Positions 32,086-41,926 of a stretch of 64,000 nucleotides of DNA are shown piece after piece; the first letter of the stretch is position 1, and every line of letters begins with the position of its first letter. Source of the DNA: Nocardia asteroides. Its GTDB lineage: Bacteria > Actinomycetota > Actinomycetes > Mycobacteriales > Mycobacteriaceae. The stretch spans positions 5,942,001 through 6,006,000 of the forward strand of contig NZ_LR134352.1 in NCBI RefSeq assembly GCF_900637185.1, written 5' to 3'. The notes below the pieces were generated by a model. The model saw only the letters and a list, made by a program, of their open reading frames with translations, searched no databases and had not been told where the DNA came from. Position numbers and translations under genes: made by a program.

Positions 32086-32122
32086 CGACGGCGGCACACC
32101 CGAACAGGGTGCGCCGCCGTCG
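32086..32122. terminator. Bidirectional hairpin terminator
   Basis: A 16-bp stem with one mismatch (CGACGGCGGCACACCC / GGGTGCGCCGCCGTCG) and loop GAACA, directly after the AraC stop and before the convergent nrdF stop. Confidence 0.8.
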
Positions 32123-32138
32123 TCGGGATGCGATCCGG

Positions 32139-33131
<993 letters not shown>

Positions 33132-33171
33132 TTACCCGCACCGCCGCAGTGCGCGAGCCCGTTCACCGTGA

Positions 33172-33218
33172 ACACTACTCGTAGTGGGTGACAACTCCCG
33201 CCAACACAACAGCTTGTG
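33172..33218 (-). promoter_or_regulatory. Tandem NrdR-like boxes upstream of nrdF
   Basis: Two 16-bp boxes on the plus strand, ACACTACTCGTAGTGG (33172-33187) and AACACAACAGCTTGTG (33203-33218), start 31 bp apart, three helical turns. The same pair with the same 31-bp spacing precedes nrdH (47219-47265). NrdR is the known ATP-cone repressor of nrd genes and binds such paired palindromes. The rest of the gap up to 33613, about 400 bp, shows no convincing gene. Confidence 0.75.
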
Positions 33219-33613
33219 TTGCGGCGTGCCGAACCCGCCCGGATCGACCGGACGACCGCACACGCGCGCGGCCCCTATTGTGCGGCACGCGCGCCGCACG
33301 GCCACCATCGCATCGCCAGTGATTCGCCCCATGCGCACCGCGCCGATCCCGCGACGTGAACCGGACCACCGCGCACCCGGCTCCGCTTTCGCTCCGGACA
33401 CCCGGCGAACTGCGGCCATCTCCGGACAGGCGCCCGGGTCATGGGGTTCGTCCATGCCGGTGCGCCGTCTCCGGACCCGCACGGCGACAGCCGCTTTCGG
33501 CGGCTCGGCTACATTCGGTCCCGAGGTCCCCACCATCGAGGTGTTCGGCAGGGACCGGGCCGCGGTCGAGACCGTGCCGCGCGCCGCCACCGACCTGTTC
33601 CCGGAGGAATCAC

Positions 33614-34564
33614 GTGCGCCGGTTGATCCTGCTCGCCCTCGCGGCCGTCACCGTGGCCGCCTGCCAGCGCGCCCAGGCGCCCGATTCGATGCCGACGGGC
33701 GGGTTCTGGTCCACCGCGGCGATCTCCGATCAGGAGAAGCTGGCGGTGCTGCGGAAGGTGCGCGCCCTCGACGTGTGCGCGCTGCTGCCGCGCGCCGCGC
33801 TGGCGGGCCTGGGCACGGTGCGCGAGATCGACAACACCGACCCGCATCAGTGCCGGGCCGGAATCGACGTCGAGGGGCACCTCACCGGCATCGACGCGAC
33901 CTGGGCGACCGGGGTGGCCTTCACCACGGAGCCGATCACGGACGGGCCGGTCACCGAGCAGGCCATGGGCGATGTGCGGGTGCTGTTCGACGACGAGTCA
34001 CCGGCCTCGGCCGATCCGCAGGTCCGCGGCAGCTGCCAGGCCTGGGCGCGGTTCGTCTCCGGCGCCGACCTGTCGCTGAGCGTGCGGGCGCCACAGGACG
34101 CGTGTGTTACGGCCGAAGCGCTGCTGCGGATCGCGCTGGTGGAGTGGCGCGGGGAACCGGCGCGGGGCACCTCGCCCGATTCCGACCGCACCGTCGTCAC
34201 CGGGGCCGACCCGTGCGCGGTGGCACCGCTGCTCGGGGTCACGGTGCCGGTGGCAGGCCAGCGGGTCACCACCTGTCTGCTGACCGTGCGGGACCACGAG
34301 GCGATCATCACCTACGACTACAGCACCGAGAGCTCCATCCGCGACGACCTGCCCGCCTTCACGGTCGGCGCCAGACAGGTCTACCGATTCGACACCGCGG
34401 GCGCCCAGCCGGGCATCGCCTCGCTGTCCGCGGTGGTCGGTCCCGCGCTCGCCGCCGACCCGGCCGACGCCCTGCTCGGCCCGCGGGTACCGACCGTCTC
34501 GGTCACCGCCGACTCGGCCGTCGCGGAGCTCGTCATGCGCGAGACGCTGCCCCTGCTGCGCTGA
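33614..34564 (+). CDS. DUF3558-like lipoprotein 1
   Basis: Encodes 316 residues from GTG 33614 (GGAGGAAT at 33603-33610). The signal peptide RRLILLALAAVTVAAC ends in a lipobox, so it is probably anchored on the outside of the membrane. The mature part carries two similar Cys-containing units, DVCALLPRAALAGLGTV and ADPCAVAPLLGV, recalling the DPCxLL pattern of actinobacterial DUF3558 proteins. A paralogue follows 126 bp downstream with the same signposts (GTSPDxxxTV, GADPC). Function unknown; the Cys pairs may form disulfides. Confidence 0.82.
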   Translation: MRRLILLALAAVTVAACQRAQAPDSMPTGGFWSTAAISDQEKLAVLRKVRALDVCALLPRAALAGLGTVREIDNTDPHQCRAGIDVEGHLTGIDATWATGVAFTTEPITDGPVTEQAMGDVRVLFDDESPASADPQVRGSCQAWARFVSGADLSLSVRAPQDACVTAEALLRIALVEWRGEPARGTSPDSDRTVVTGADPCAVAPLLGVTVPVAGQRVTTCLLTVRDHEAIITYDYSTESSIRDDLPAFTVGARQVYRFDTAGAQPGIASLSAVVGPALAADPADALLGPRVPTVSVTADSAVAELVMRETLPLLR

Positions 34565-34690
34565 GGCCGAGACGGTCACAACGTTCTGGGAACGACCGGC
34601 ACGAGATGTTTGCGGCCGGGTTGCCCTCCCGGGCAGACTCGGTGGTCGGGCGTGCGTCCGGGCCCGGTTCGATCGAGGACAGGGGTGCTC

Positions 34691-35662
34691 ATGGACCGCA
34701 GGATCGCACTGGCCGCCACCGCGCTGCTGCTCTGCGCCGCCTGCGGCGACGACGAGGGCACGAGCCCGGACTACGCCACACTCCCGCCCCCACCGGCCCC
34801 GCTGATGCCCGCCCCGCCACCGGAATTCTGGTCGCAGGTGCCCGGCGACCAGGCCGGGCGCGACGCGGTGGCCCAGGCGACCCGTCAGGTGGACGTGTGC
34901 GCCGTGCTGCCGCGCGACGCGCTGGCGCCGCTGGGTGAGGTCACCGGCGTCACCGTCGGCCTCGATTCGTGCCGGGCGATCCTCGGCAGCGCCACCCCGG
35001 GCGAGGGCAGCACGCTCACCTGGCACGCCACCCTGTTGCCCGGATTGACGCCGGGCGGGCGCGGGGTGACCAGGCAGCTCGGCGACGTCACCGTGCGCCT
35101 GGTCCCCGACCGCGACGCGGGTGAACCCCGCGCCTGCGGCGCGACCGCCGCCTTCCCGGCCGGGGCCGCCTTCTACCTCGGCCTGTCCACCCCGGGCCGC
35201 AACCCGTGCACCGTCGCCGACGAGCTGATGCCCGGCATGATCGACCGCTGGCGCCAGTCCCCGCCGCAGGGCACCTCCCCCGACACCGTCCCCACCGTGC
35301 TGCTCGGCGCCGACCCGTGCACCGTCCGCGCGAAACTCGACGGCGCCGTACCCGGCGACGAGCAGCGCCTGACCCAGTGCCTGTTCGGCTACCGGGGCGA
35401 GAAGATCACTGTCGGCTACGAGTACCGGGTGCCCGAGTACCTGGCCGCGAACAGCACCGAGGAACACCTCGACGGCCGCACCGTACATCGCTCGGTCTCG
35501 GTGTACGACAGCAGGATTCCCATCTACACCGCCGCCGTGGGCCCCGAGCTGCCCGCCGAATCGACCGCGTTCGGCCGGCGCGTCCCCATCGTGGAGGTGG
35601 TCGCGTCGACCGACGACGTCGCCCGGGACGTGATGGCGCGGGCGCTGACGCTGTTCCCCTGA
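34691..35662 (+). CDS. DUF3558-like lipoprotein 2
   Basis: Encodes 323 residues with signal peptide RRIALAATALLLCAAC (lipobox CAAC), a Pro-rich linker (LPPPPAPLMPAPPPE) and a body paralogous to the preceding gene: DVCAVLPRDALAPLGEV, PQGTSPDTVPTVLLGADPC. The two genes look like an old tandem duplication with separate promoters or a 126-bp spacer. ATG 34691 is chosen because it opens the signal peptide; GTG 34685 is an alternative. It converges with the DUF3089 gene, 8 bp between stops. Confidence 0.82.
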   Translation: MDRRIALAATALLLCAACGDDEGTSPDYATLPPPPAPLMPAPPPEFWSQVPGDQAGRDAVAQATRQVDVCAVLPRDALAPLGEVTGVTVGLDSCRAILGSATPGEGSTLTWHATLLPGLTPGGRGVTRQLGDVTVRLVPDRDAGEPRACGATAAFPAGAAFYLGLSTPGRNPCTVADELMPGMIDRWRQSPPQGTSPDTVPTVLLGADPCTVRAKLDGAVPGDEQRLTQCLFGYRGEKITVGYEYRVPEYLAANSTEEHLDGRTVHRSVSVYDSRIPIYTAAVGPELPAESTAFGRRVPIVEVVASTDDVARDVMARALTLFP

Positions 35663-35670
35663 ACCGGCGC

Positions 35671-36834
35671 CTAGTTCGCCGCGGCCCAGTTCCCTGCCTG
35701 CTCGGCGGCGATGGCGACCAGCCGGTCGTAGCCGAAATTGATGTCGACGAGATGCGATTCGAACAGCGGGATCTCGTTCACCCGATCCGGGCCGGCAGTG
35801 GTGAGCTGGTAGAAGTTGTATCCGCCGCGTTCCCGGCACTGCCCGGTGCCGCGAGTCGCGGTCGAGGTCCACGACGAATCCGAGTGCGGCGGCGCCGCGG
35901 GGAGAGTGGTGTACCCCAGCAGGATCGAGATGATGCCGAAGGCGTACGGTGCCGTCGGCACCGTGACGGGTTGTGGCCCGTAGTCACCACTGAGCAGACC
36001 TGGGTCGGTACAGGCGACCTGGTAGCCCGGCCCGTACGGCAACCCCCACCGCATCGAGATCAAGCTCAACTCGGCATTGCCGAAGAACGACAACAGCGGA
36101 TCCTGCTGGGCCACCGAATAGGCAACGACGCAGCCGTACTCACCGCGCCGCGAACACACCGGGATCGTGGTGAAGTCCCCGCCCGTGGTACTCCCCCGCG
36201 CTGTGGTCACATTGCCACCCATGAGCAGGGCACCCACCAACAGCGACCGCCGGGCGGGATCACCATCGATGTGCTCACGGATGAGCCTGCGCGCCATCAG
36301 CGTGCCCTGGGAATGACTGATGATGACAACGCCGCGACCGTGGTTCTCCGTCGCGAGGTACTCGTTCCACGCGTTCTCGATGTCCTGGTACCCGGGCTGG
36401 GTGAGATCGACACCAGTCGCCAGTGCGAGCGGCAGCGCGGGCAGGGTCGCCTGCCGGTAGACCGGCGCGAACACCCGGCACAGGTTCGAGAACCGGGCCG
36501 CCTGATATGTCGCGATCGACCGTACCTCGGGCTGGGCCACCGGATCCTGGTTGAGGGCGACCTGATTGCTGACCGTGGGATACAGGTAGAAGCAGTCGAC
36601 CGGCTTGTCGGCCTCGGCGACCGAAGCGGGCGCGCTGACCTCGCCGGTGCCGAGGTCGGTGGTGTCGAGCGGCAGATCACACGGGTCGCCGCCCGCGGCG
36701 GGGTGACACAGCCAGGTGGTCGCGCCAGACGACGAATCGGCGGGTCCGGCAGAGGCCGTCCCCGGCGCCAGCACCAGGACGGCCGTCACCGCCAGTACAC
36801 CGGCGCCGGCGCCGAACACCCTCGACCACATCAT
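35671..36834 (-). CDS. Secreted DUF3089 protein, putative alpha/beta hydrolase
   Basis: Encodes 387 residues. The signal peptide is MMWSRVFGAGAGVLAVTAVL and ends at GTASAGPA. The body has CFYLYPTVSNQ, then CRVFAPVYRQATLPAL and a nucleophile-elbow-like stretch IISHSQGT in place of GxSxG, typical of DUF3089 (Pfam family found in mycobacteria and nocardiae). A late DPLLSFF and Cys pairs suggest a disulfide-bonded extracellular enzyme. A role in lipid or polyester hydrolysis is possible but unproven. Confidence 0.85.
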   Translation of the reverse strand: MMWSRVFGAGAGVLAVTAVLVLAPGTASAGPADSSSGATTWLCHPAAGGDPCDLPLDTTDLGTGEVSAPASVAEADKPVDCFYLYPTVSNQVALNQDPVAQPEVRSIATYQAARFSNLCRVFAPVYRQATLPALPLALATGVDLTQPGYQDIENAWNEYLATENHGRGVVIISHSQGTLMARRLIREHIDGDPARRSLLVGALLMGGNVTTARGSTTGGDFTTIPVCSRRGEYGCVVAYSVAQQDPLLSFFGNAELSLISMRWGLPYGPGYQVACTDPGLLSGDYGPQPVTVPTAPYAFGIISILLGYTTLPAAPPHSDSSWTSTATRGTGQCRERGGYNFYQLTTAGPDRVNEIPLFESHLVDINFGYDRLVAIAAEQAGNWAAAN

Positions 36835-36949
36835 CGCGCCCCCATCCGCCTCGACCGCTCGCCGAATCAATCGCGGCGTGACGATACCAGCCGACCGGCC
36901 GGTCCGGACCCTGTTCGGCCAGGCCAGCGGAGGCACGCTCGGGGCACGC

Positions 36950-38407
36950 TCAGATTCCGAGCACGAGCTTGGCGGTGGTGAAGTAGATGATCAGCCCGGT
37001 CGCGTCGACCAGGGTGGTCACCATCGGCGCCGACACCACGGCCGGGTCGATGCGGAACTTCTTGGCCAGCAACGGCATCGTGCCGCCGATGGTGGCGGCC
37101 CAGCCACAGATGATCACCAGCGTGATCGCCACGACCACGGCCACCTTGGGTCCGACGAACAGCGTGCCGATCAGCAGACCCGCCGCGGCGAGCATGCTGC
37201 CCAGCACCAGGCCGACCCGGCATTCGCGCCAGATCACCTTGAACAGGTCCGAGACCCGCACCTCGCCGACGGCCAGCGCGCGCACGCACGCGGTCGCGGC
37301 CTGCGCGCCCGCGTTGCCGCCCGCGCCGATCAGCAGCGGGATGAACAGCGCCAGGCTGGCGGCCTGCTCGAGCGTCGCCGAGAAGATGTCGGTGACGCTC
37401 ACGGTGAGCGTGGCGGCGAACAGCAGCAGCATCAGCCACAGCGCCCGGTAGCGCGCGAGCTGGAACACCTTGGCGGCCATGTAGTGGCCCTCCCAGGGCG
37501 CCGAGCCCGCCTGCTTGGCGACGTCCTCGCTGTCGGCCGCCTCCAGCACCTCCATCGCGTCGTCGATGGTGAGCAGCCCGACCACCCGGTCCTCGCTGTC
37601 CACCACGACCAGGTTGATGTCGTTGGTGGAGCTCATCAGGCGGGCGGCCTTCTCCGCGGAGTCGGTGGCGCGCACGAAAGCCGGTTCGGTGACGACCAAT
37701 TCGGACACCATGGCGTCGGGGGCGTGCAGCACCAGCTCCCGCAGCTCGACGATGCCGGTGAGCCTGCGACCGCGGTCGACCACGGGCAGCGTGTACACCG
37801 TCTCGGCGTTGCCGCCCTTGGCGCGCACCCAGCTCAGCGCCTGGGCCACGGTCAGGTTGTCCGGCAGCGCGACGACTTCCGGCGTCATGTACTGACCGAC
37901 CGAGCCCTCGGGGTAGCCGAGCAGCGCGGCGGTCATCCGGCGCTCGCGCGGGCTCAGCCCGGCCAGCACCTTCTTGGCCACCTTGGCCGGCGCCTCGTGC
38001 AACATGCGGGCCCGGTCGTCGGGGTCCATCGCCTCGACCAGGTCGCGAAAGCTCTTCTCGCGCAGGCCCTGCAGGATCTGCTGCTGGTCGACCGGCTCGA
38101 GCTCCTCGAAGACGGTGATCGCGCGATCCTTGTCGAGCAGGCGGAACACGACACCGGCCTGCACGGCGTCCATCCGGGCCAGCGCGTCGGCGATGACGTG
38201 CGGCGGGCGGTTGTCGAGCCAGTTCATGGCGCCGTCGACCCGGTGGGTCTCGACGAGGTGGCGCACCGATTCCGCCAGGATCTCCAGCGCCTCGGTCACC
38301 GCATGGTCCTCGACGCCCTTGTTCGTGTCGAGGCGCGGCGAATCCGCTTCGGGCACAGCGGAATCGGCGGTTACGTGACGGGCTTCGACGAGGTCGATCT
38401 GCGACAT
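36950..38407 (-). CDS. mgtE: Magnesium transporter MgtE
   Basis: Encodes 485 residues. The MgtE N domain of HEAT-like repeats (DALARMDAVQAGVVFRLLDK, LEPVDQQQILQGL) is followed by two CBS domains (MTPEVVALPDNLTVAQAL; FVRATDSAEKAARLM, VGLLTIDDAMEVL) and five C-terminal membrane helices with PLLIGAGGNAGAQAATA, the selectivity segment. It is a Mg2+-gated Mg2+ channel: the cytosolic domains close the pore when Mg2+ is plentiful. ATG 38407 is preferred; an in-frame ATG at 38437 lies inside the leader hairpin. Confidence 0.95.
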   Translation of the reverse strand: MSQIDLVEARHVTADSAVPEADSPRLDTNKGVEDHAVTEALEILAESVRHLVETHRVDGAMNWLDNRPPHVIADALARMDAVQAGVVFRLLDKDRAITVFEELEPVDQQQILQGLREKSFRDLVEAMDPDDRARMLHEAPAKVAKKVLAGLSPRERRMTAALLGYPEGSVGQYMTPEVVALPDNLTVAQALSWVRAKGGNAETVYTLPVVDRGRRLTGIVELRELVLHAPDAMVSELVVTEPAFVRATDSAEKAARLMSSTNDINLVVVDSEDRVVGLLTIDDAMEVLEAADSEDVAKQAGSAPWEGHYMAAKVFQLARYRALWLMLLLFAATLTVSVTDIFSATLEQAASLALFIPLLIGAGGNAGAQAATACVRALAVGEVRVSDLFKVIWRECRVGLVLGSMLAAAGLLIGTLFVGPKVAVVVAITLVIICGWAATIGGTMPLLAKKFRIDPAVVSAPMVTTLVDATGLIIYFTTAKLVLGI

Positions 38408-38433
38408 GGGACAGTCCTCTGGCGCGACAACGC

Positions 38434-38462
38434 GCATGCCCGCGGCAAGACCGCGGGGATGC
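38434..38462 (-). promoter_or_regulatory. Leader hairpin of mgtE
   Basis: GCATGCCCGCGG and CCGCGGGGATGC form a 12-bp stem with one mismatch and a 5-base loop, 27 bp before the mgtE start. There is no T-run. It could control translation or be a protein site. The rest of the 354-bp gap 38408-38761 shows no supported gene. Confidence 0.45.
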
Positions 38463-38761
38463 TACGAGAGTGGATCGGGAAACGGTGGTGCACACCGCGG
38501 GCGTCCACCGCCACGACCGTCACGCACAGCCGACTCGGATCGGCCGGAATTCAGTGAGAGGACGAAGGGGCGACGCCGCGCGGCCTTCGACTGGGGGGTT
38601 CGCTGCGCATCGCAACACCACCTCCTCGTCGCCGCTGCAGGCCATCGCCGTGCAGATCGCTCGGAGTACCCGACCGGGCACACCCTTCCACCTGCAGAAT
38701 ACATGCGAAGCCCAGAGGTTTCATCTCGACGCAGGCGTACCACTGGTCACAGTGATCTCGA

Positions 38762-39352
38762 TCACACCTCGCGTGGCAGTCCGGCGATGACGGTGTCGAC
38801 CGCCCGCTCGGCCAGCCGCCACAGTTCGGCGCGCTCCAGATGCCGCAGCGGGCCGCGCAGCGCGAGCTCGGCGAACCCGTGCACGGTCGACCAGCAGCTC
38901 CAGGTGGCGGCCGCGCGCGCCGCCGGGTCCAGCTCGCCGACGTGGACCATCATGTCGAGCGCGTCGGCCAGGGCGAGATAGGCGGGCGAGTCGCGAACCG
39001 AGTCCGGCGAGGTGTCACCCGCACCGAAGAAGGCCACCGCGAACCAGCCCGGCTCGGCCAGCGCGAACGCGATATAGCCCAGCCCCACCGCGCGCAAGCT
39101 CTCGCGCGGCGCCGCGGGTTCGCGGCCGGCGGCCATGCCCGCGGCCATAGTGGCCTCGATGGCGGCCGACACCGCGCGCAGCAGCGCCAGCCGGTCGGGA
39201 AAGTGCCGGTAGGCGGCATTGGGGGTGACGCCGACGCTGCGGGTGACGGCACGGATCGTGAGCGCTTCGGGGCCGCCGGACCTGGTCATCTCCAGCCCGG
39301 CATCGATCAGCGCCGCGGCGAGATCGCCGTGATGGTAGGCCAACCCTTGCAC
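38762..39352 (-). CDS. TetR-family regulator (of the DUF899 gene)
   Basis: Encodes 196 residues from GTG 39352 (VQGLAYHHGDLAAAL). The DNA-binding part is LTIRAVTRSVGVTPNAAYRHFPDR, followed by the ligand-binding domain type (WHG-like: TWSCWSTVHGFAELALRG) also seen in the TetR at 17.9 kb. The frame is open further upstream but that would run across a 33-bp palindrome. It is divergent from the DUF899 gene, its likely target. Confidence 0.88.
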   Translation of the reverse strand: MQGLAYHHGDLAAALIDAGLEMTRSGGPEALTIRAVTRSVGVTPNAAYRHFPDRLALLRAVSAAIEATMAAGMAAGREPAAPRESLRAVGLGYIAFALAEPGWFAVAFFGAGDTSPDSVRDSPAYLALADALDMMVHVGELDPAARAAATWSCWSTVHGFAELALRGPLRHLERAELWRLAERAVDTVIAGLPREV

Positions 39353-39369
39353 TCCCGTCCGCTGAAGTC

Positions 39370-39402
39370 TACGGTGTGAACATAGCAGATGTGCACGCCG
39401 TA
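39370..39402. promoter_or_regulatory. TetR operator, 33-bp imperfect palindrome
   Basis: Arms TACGGTGTGAACAT and ATGTGCACGCCGTA around AGCAG match at 12 of 14 positions. It lies centrally between the divergent regulator and DUF899 starts. Confidence 0.75.
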
Positions 39403-39420
39403 CACATTGAGGGGACCACC

Positions 39421-40107
39421 ATGACCGCACTCCCGGCCATCGTCGACCGCGACACCTGGCAGGCCGAACTCGACAAGCTCCGGATCCGCGAGAAGGCCGC
39501 GACCCGCGAACTCGACGCGGTCGCCGCGCAGCGCCGCCGCCTGCCTGCCGTGGAACTGCCGCCCTACACCCTGAAAGCCGAAGACGGCGGCGATGTCTCG
39601 CTGGCCGAGGTCTTCGACGGGCACAGCCAGCTGATCACCTATCACCACATGTGGACCGACGGGAACACCTGGCAGTGCCCCGGCTGCACCGGCCTCACCG
39701 CGCAATACGCCCGGCTGGACTTCCTCGCCGCCTACGACGCGCGGTTCGTGATCGTCACCCAGGGCCCGATCGAGGAGGCCCTCGCCTACAAGCGGCGGGT
39801 CGGCAACACCATGACCTGGTACTCCACCCACGACAGCCCGTTCGGCGCCGACATGGGCGCGGGCCCCGGCGCCGGTTTCGCGGTGAACACCTTCCTGCGC
39901 GACGGCGACACCGTCTACCGCAGCTGGCACACCGACGGCCGCGGCACCGAACAGCTCGCCTACACCTTCGGCCTGATCGACGCGCTCCCCTACGGCCGCC
40001 AGGAGGAATGGCAGGACAGCCCCGAGGGCTGGCCGCAGTCGCCGACCTACAGCCGGTGGCCGAGCTCGAAGGACATCGCCGCCAGCTACGGCGAACCGGG
40101 CGCCTGA
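39421..40107 (+). CDS. DUF899 thioredoxin-like protein
   Basis: Encodes 228 residues from ATG 39421. It has a helical N-terminus (WQAELDKLRIREKAATRELD), a thioredoxin-like core with WQCPGCTGLT (CxxC), VIVTQGPIEEALAYKRRVG and a C-terminal HTDGRGTEQL segment, all typical of DUF899. The fold suggests a redox or peroxiredoxin-like role in the cytosol; the substrate is not known. It is under the divergent TetR. Its 3' end overlaps the convergent HAD-like gene by 22 bp. Confidence 0.87.
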   Translation: MTALPAIVDRDTWQAELDKLRIREKAATRELDAVAAQRRRLPAVELPPYTLKAEDGGDVSLAEVFDGHSQLITYHHMWTDGNTWQCPGCTGLTAQYARLDFLAAYDARFVIVTQGPIEEALAYKRRVGNTMTWYSTHDSPFGADMGAGPGAGFAVNTFLRDGDTVYRSWHTDGRGTEQLAYTFGLIDALPYGRQEEWQDSPEGWPQSPTYSRWPSSKDIAASYGEPGA

Positions 40108-40619
40108 CCGGCCGCGTCCAGATCGGCGCCGATCATCCGTTCGACGGCAGGCCAGTCGGGCGTGTGGCACAGCCAGTCCGGCGCCGGTTCGGCCTGCGCG
40201 CCGAACAGGTACAGCCGCGGCACCACCGCGCGCAGCGCCCGGTGCACGTCGGGCCGGTCGTCGATCATGTGGGTGATGCCCAGTTCCGCGCAGTGCGGCG
40301 CCTTGTCGGCGCGGGTGCGGCAGAAGCGCAGATTCTCGCGGGGAATGCCGGTGCGGGCGGCGAAGTCGTGGTGGTCGAGCCACTGCCTGGTGCGTTCCTC
40401 GATCCGTGGGCCGCACTTGGAGATCACCCAGGCCTGCCCGCCGAAGCGGGGCACGAGCCGGGCCAGCACCTCGAAGGCGCCGGGCGTCGGTGGTGTGCGC
40501 ATGGCCTCGGCGTAACCGCCGGAGAGGAAGACCGTGTCCGCGGTACCCGGCGTGAGCGCCGCCCCCTGGATGACCCGGCCGAAATCCACGCCGAGGCGTG
40601 GTCGTCGAATATCGTTCAT
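40086..40619 (-). CDS. HAD-like hydrolase with altered catalytic motif
   Basis: Encodes 177 residues from ATG 40619 (MNDIRRPRLGVDFGRVI). Motif order recalls HAD proteins: VDFGRV at the N-terminus, WVISKCG (motif II), RADKAPHC (Lys, motif III) and HMIDDRPDV (motif IV). Motif I lacks the second Asp of DxD (it is D-F-G), so classic phosphatase activity may be reduced or changed. Cytosolic, no neighbour gives a role. The stop lies inside the end of the convergent DUF899 gene. Confidence 0.75.
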   Translation of the reverse strand: MNDIRRPRLGVDFGRVIQGAALTPGTADTVFLSGGYAEAMRTPPTPGAFEVLARLVPRFGGQAWVISKCGPRIEERTRQWLDHHDFAARTGIPRENLRFCRTRADKAPHCAELGITHMIDDRPDVHRALRAVVPRLYLFGAQAEPAPDWLCHTPDWPAVERMIGADLDAAGQAPGSP

Positions 40620-40798
40620 ACCCGTGCCAGCATGACCGTGACGGTGGTCGGTGACAAGCGAATATCCGCCGGTCCAGGATTCAGCGCGGCGCGCGTCCAA
40701 TGCTTGCCTCGGTGCGCGGCAGTCGGGAAAGTGGGCAGGGCAGCCGCGGTGCGAGGTGCCGCGACATTCGGTTCGATCGACACACTGAGGAGAATCAC

Positions 40799-41791
40799 GT
40801 GCGGTTCGGCATCTTCGTCCCCCAGGGCTGGCGGCTCGACCTGGTCGGCATCGAACCGGCGGACCAGTGGGCGGTGATGCGCGAACTGGCCCAGCGGTTC
40901 GACACGGGCAGCGATTGGGAGTCGATCTGGGTCTACGACCACTTCCACACCGTGCCGGTGCCGACGAACGAGGCCACCCACGAGGCGTGGACGCTCATGT
41001 CGGCGTTCGCGGCCAGCACCACCCGCGTCCGGCTCGGCCAGATGTGTACTGCCATGAGCTACCGAAACCCCGCCTACCTGGCCAAAGTCGCCGCCACCGT
41101 CGACCTGATCTCCGGCGGCCGGGTGGAGATGGGCATCGGCGGCGGCTGGTACGAACACGAGTGGCGCGCCTACGGTTACGGGTTCCCGTCGGCCGGTGAG
41201 CGGCTGGGCAGGCTCGACGAGGGCGTGCAGATCTTCCGGCAGGCGTGGCGAACCGGCCGGGCCACCCTGGACGGGAGGTACTACCAGGTCGACGACGCCA
41301 TCGTGCACCCGAAGCCGTTGCAGGAGAACGGCATCCCGATCTGGATCGCGGGCGGCGGCGAGAAGAAGACCCTGCGCATCGCGGCGAAGTACGCCGACTA
41401 CACCAACTTCAGCGGCGTCCCCGAGGAGTTCACCCACAAGTCGGAAATCCTGCGCGAGCACTGCGCCGAGGTGGGCACCGATTTCAGCGCCATCACCCGC
41501 ACCTCCAATTTCAACGCGGTGGTCGGCAGCACCGAAACCGAAGTCCAGGAACGCCTTTCCGCCGTGATCGACCGCTACACCCCCTTCCTCGGCGCCGACG
41601 AGGCCAAGGCCCGCGTGCACGAGCAGTTCGGCACCAGCGCCGCCGTCGGCACCCCCGAACAGATCATCGAACGCCTCGGCGCGGTCAAGGATCTCGGCCT
41701 CGACTACGCCATCCTCAACTTCCCCGAAGCCGCCTACGACACCTCCGGCATCGAGCTCTTCGAACGCGAGGTCGTCCCCGCCCTGCGCTGA
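40799..41791 (+). CDS. LLM-class F420-dependent oxidoreductase
   Basis: Encodes 330 residues of the luciferase-like (TIM-barrel) family from GTG 40799, with GAGGAGAA about 5 nt upstream. Signposts: MRFGIFVPQG, YDHFH, VRLGQMCTAMSYRNP, GRVEMGIGGGWYEHE and PKPLQENGIPIWIAGGG. In actinobacteria this subfamily uses coenzyme F420 rather than FMN for hydride transfer. The substrate is unknown. It stands alone: divergent from the HAD-like gene across 178 bp, and followed by a long inverted repeat. Confidence 0.9.
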   Translation: MRFGIFVPQGWRLDLVGIEPADQWAVMRELAQRFDTGSDWESIWVYDHFHTVPVPTNEATHEAWTLMSAFAASTTRVRLGQMCTAMSYRNPAYLAKVAATVDLISGGRVEMGIGGGWYEHEWRAYGYGFPSAGERLGRLDEGVQIFRQAWRTGRATLDGRYYQVDDAIVHPKPLQENGIPIWIAGGGEKKTLRIAAKYADYTNFSGVPEEFTHKSEILREHCAEVGTDFSAITRTSNFNAVVGSTETEVQERLSAVIDRYTPFLGADEAKARVHEQFGTSAAVGTPEQIIERLGAVKDLGLDYAILNFPEAAYDTSGIELFEREVVPALR

Positions 41792-41810
41792 CCGCCGCCA
41801 TACGGGTGCG

Positions 41811-41848
41811 ACCACCCGGATCTGTGTCCTTGACCACATCCGGGTGGT
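41811..41848. terminator. Inverted repeat after the LLM gene, probable terminator
   Basis: ACCACCCGGAT / ATCCGGGTGGT, 11 bp, 16-base loop. Outer arms CCATA (41798) and TATGG (41854) could extend it. It is 20 bp behind the LLM stop and 79 bp before the GH5 start; an operator role is an alternative. Confidence 0.6.
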
Positions 41849-41926
41849 GCCGCTATGGTCTCCCGCCAAGACCTGGACAAGCGTTCAAATGAACACCTGT
41901 CCACTTCGCGGGATCGAGGGAAACGC

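Noticed and set aside
33184..34938. 584-residue plus-strand frame starting at the NrdR boxes
   Set aside because: Runs out of frame through the first lipoprotein gene and its composition is Arg/Ala/Gly noise.
38408..38761. M-box Mg2+ riboswitch before mgtE
   Set aside because: The conserved AGGTGAGGCTCC block could not be found on the relevant strand.
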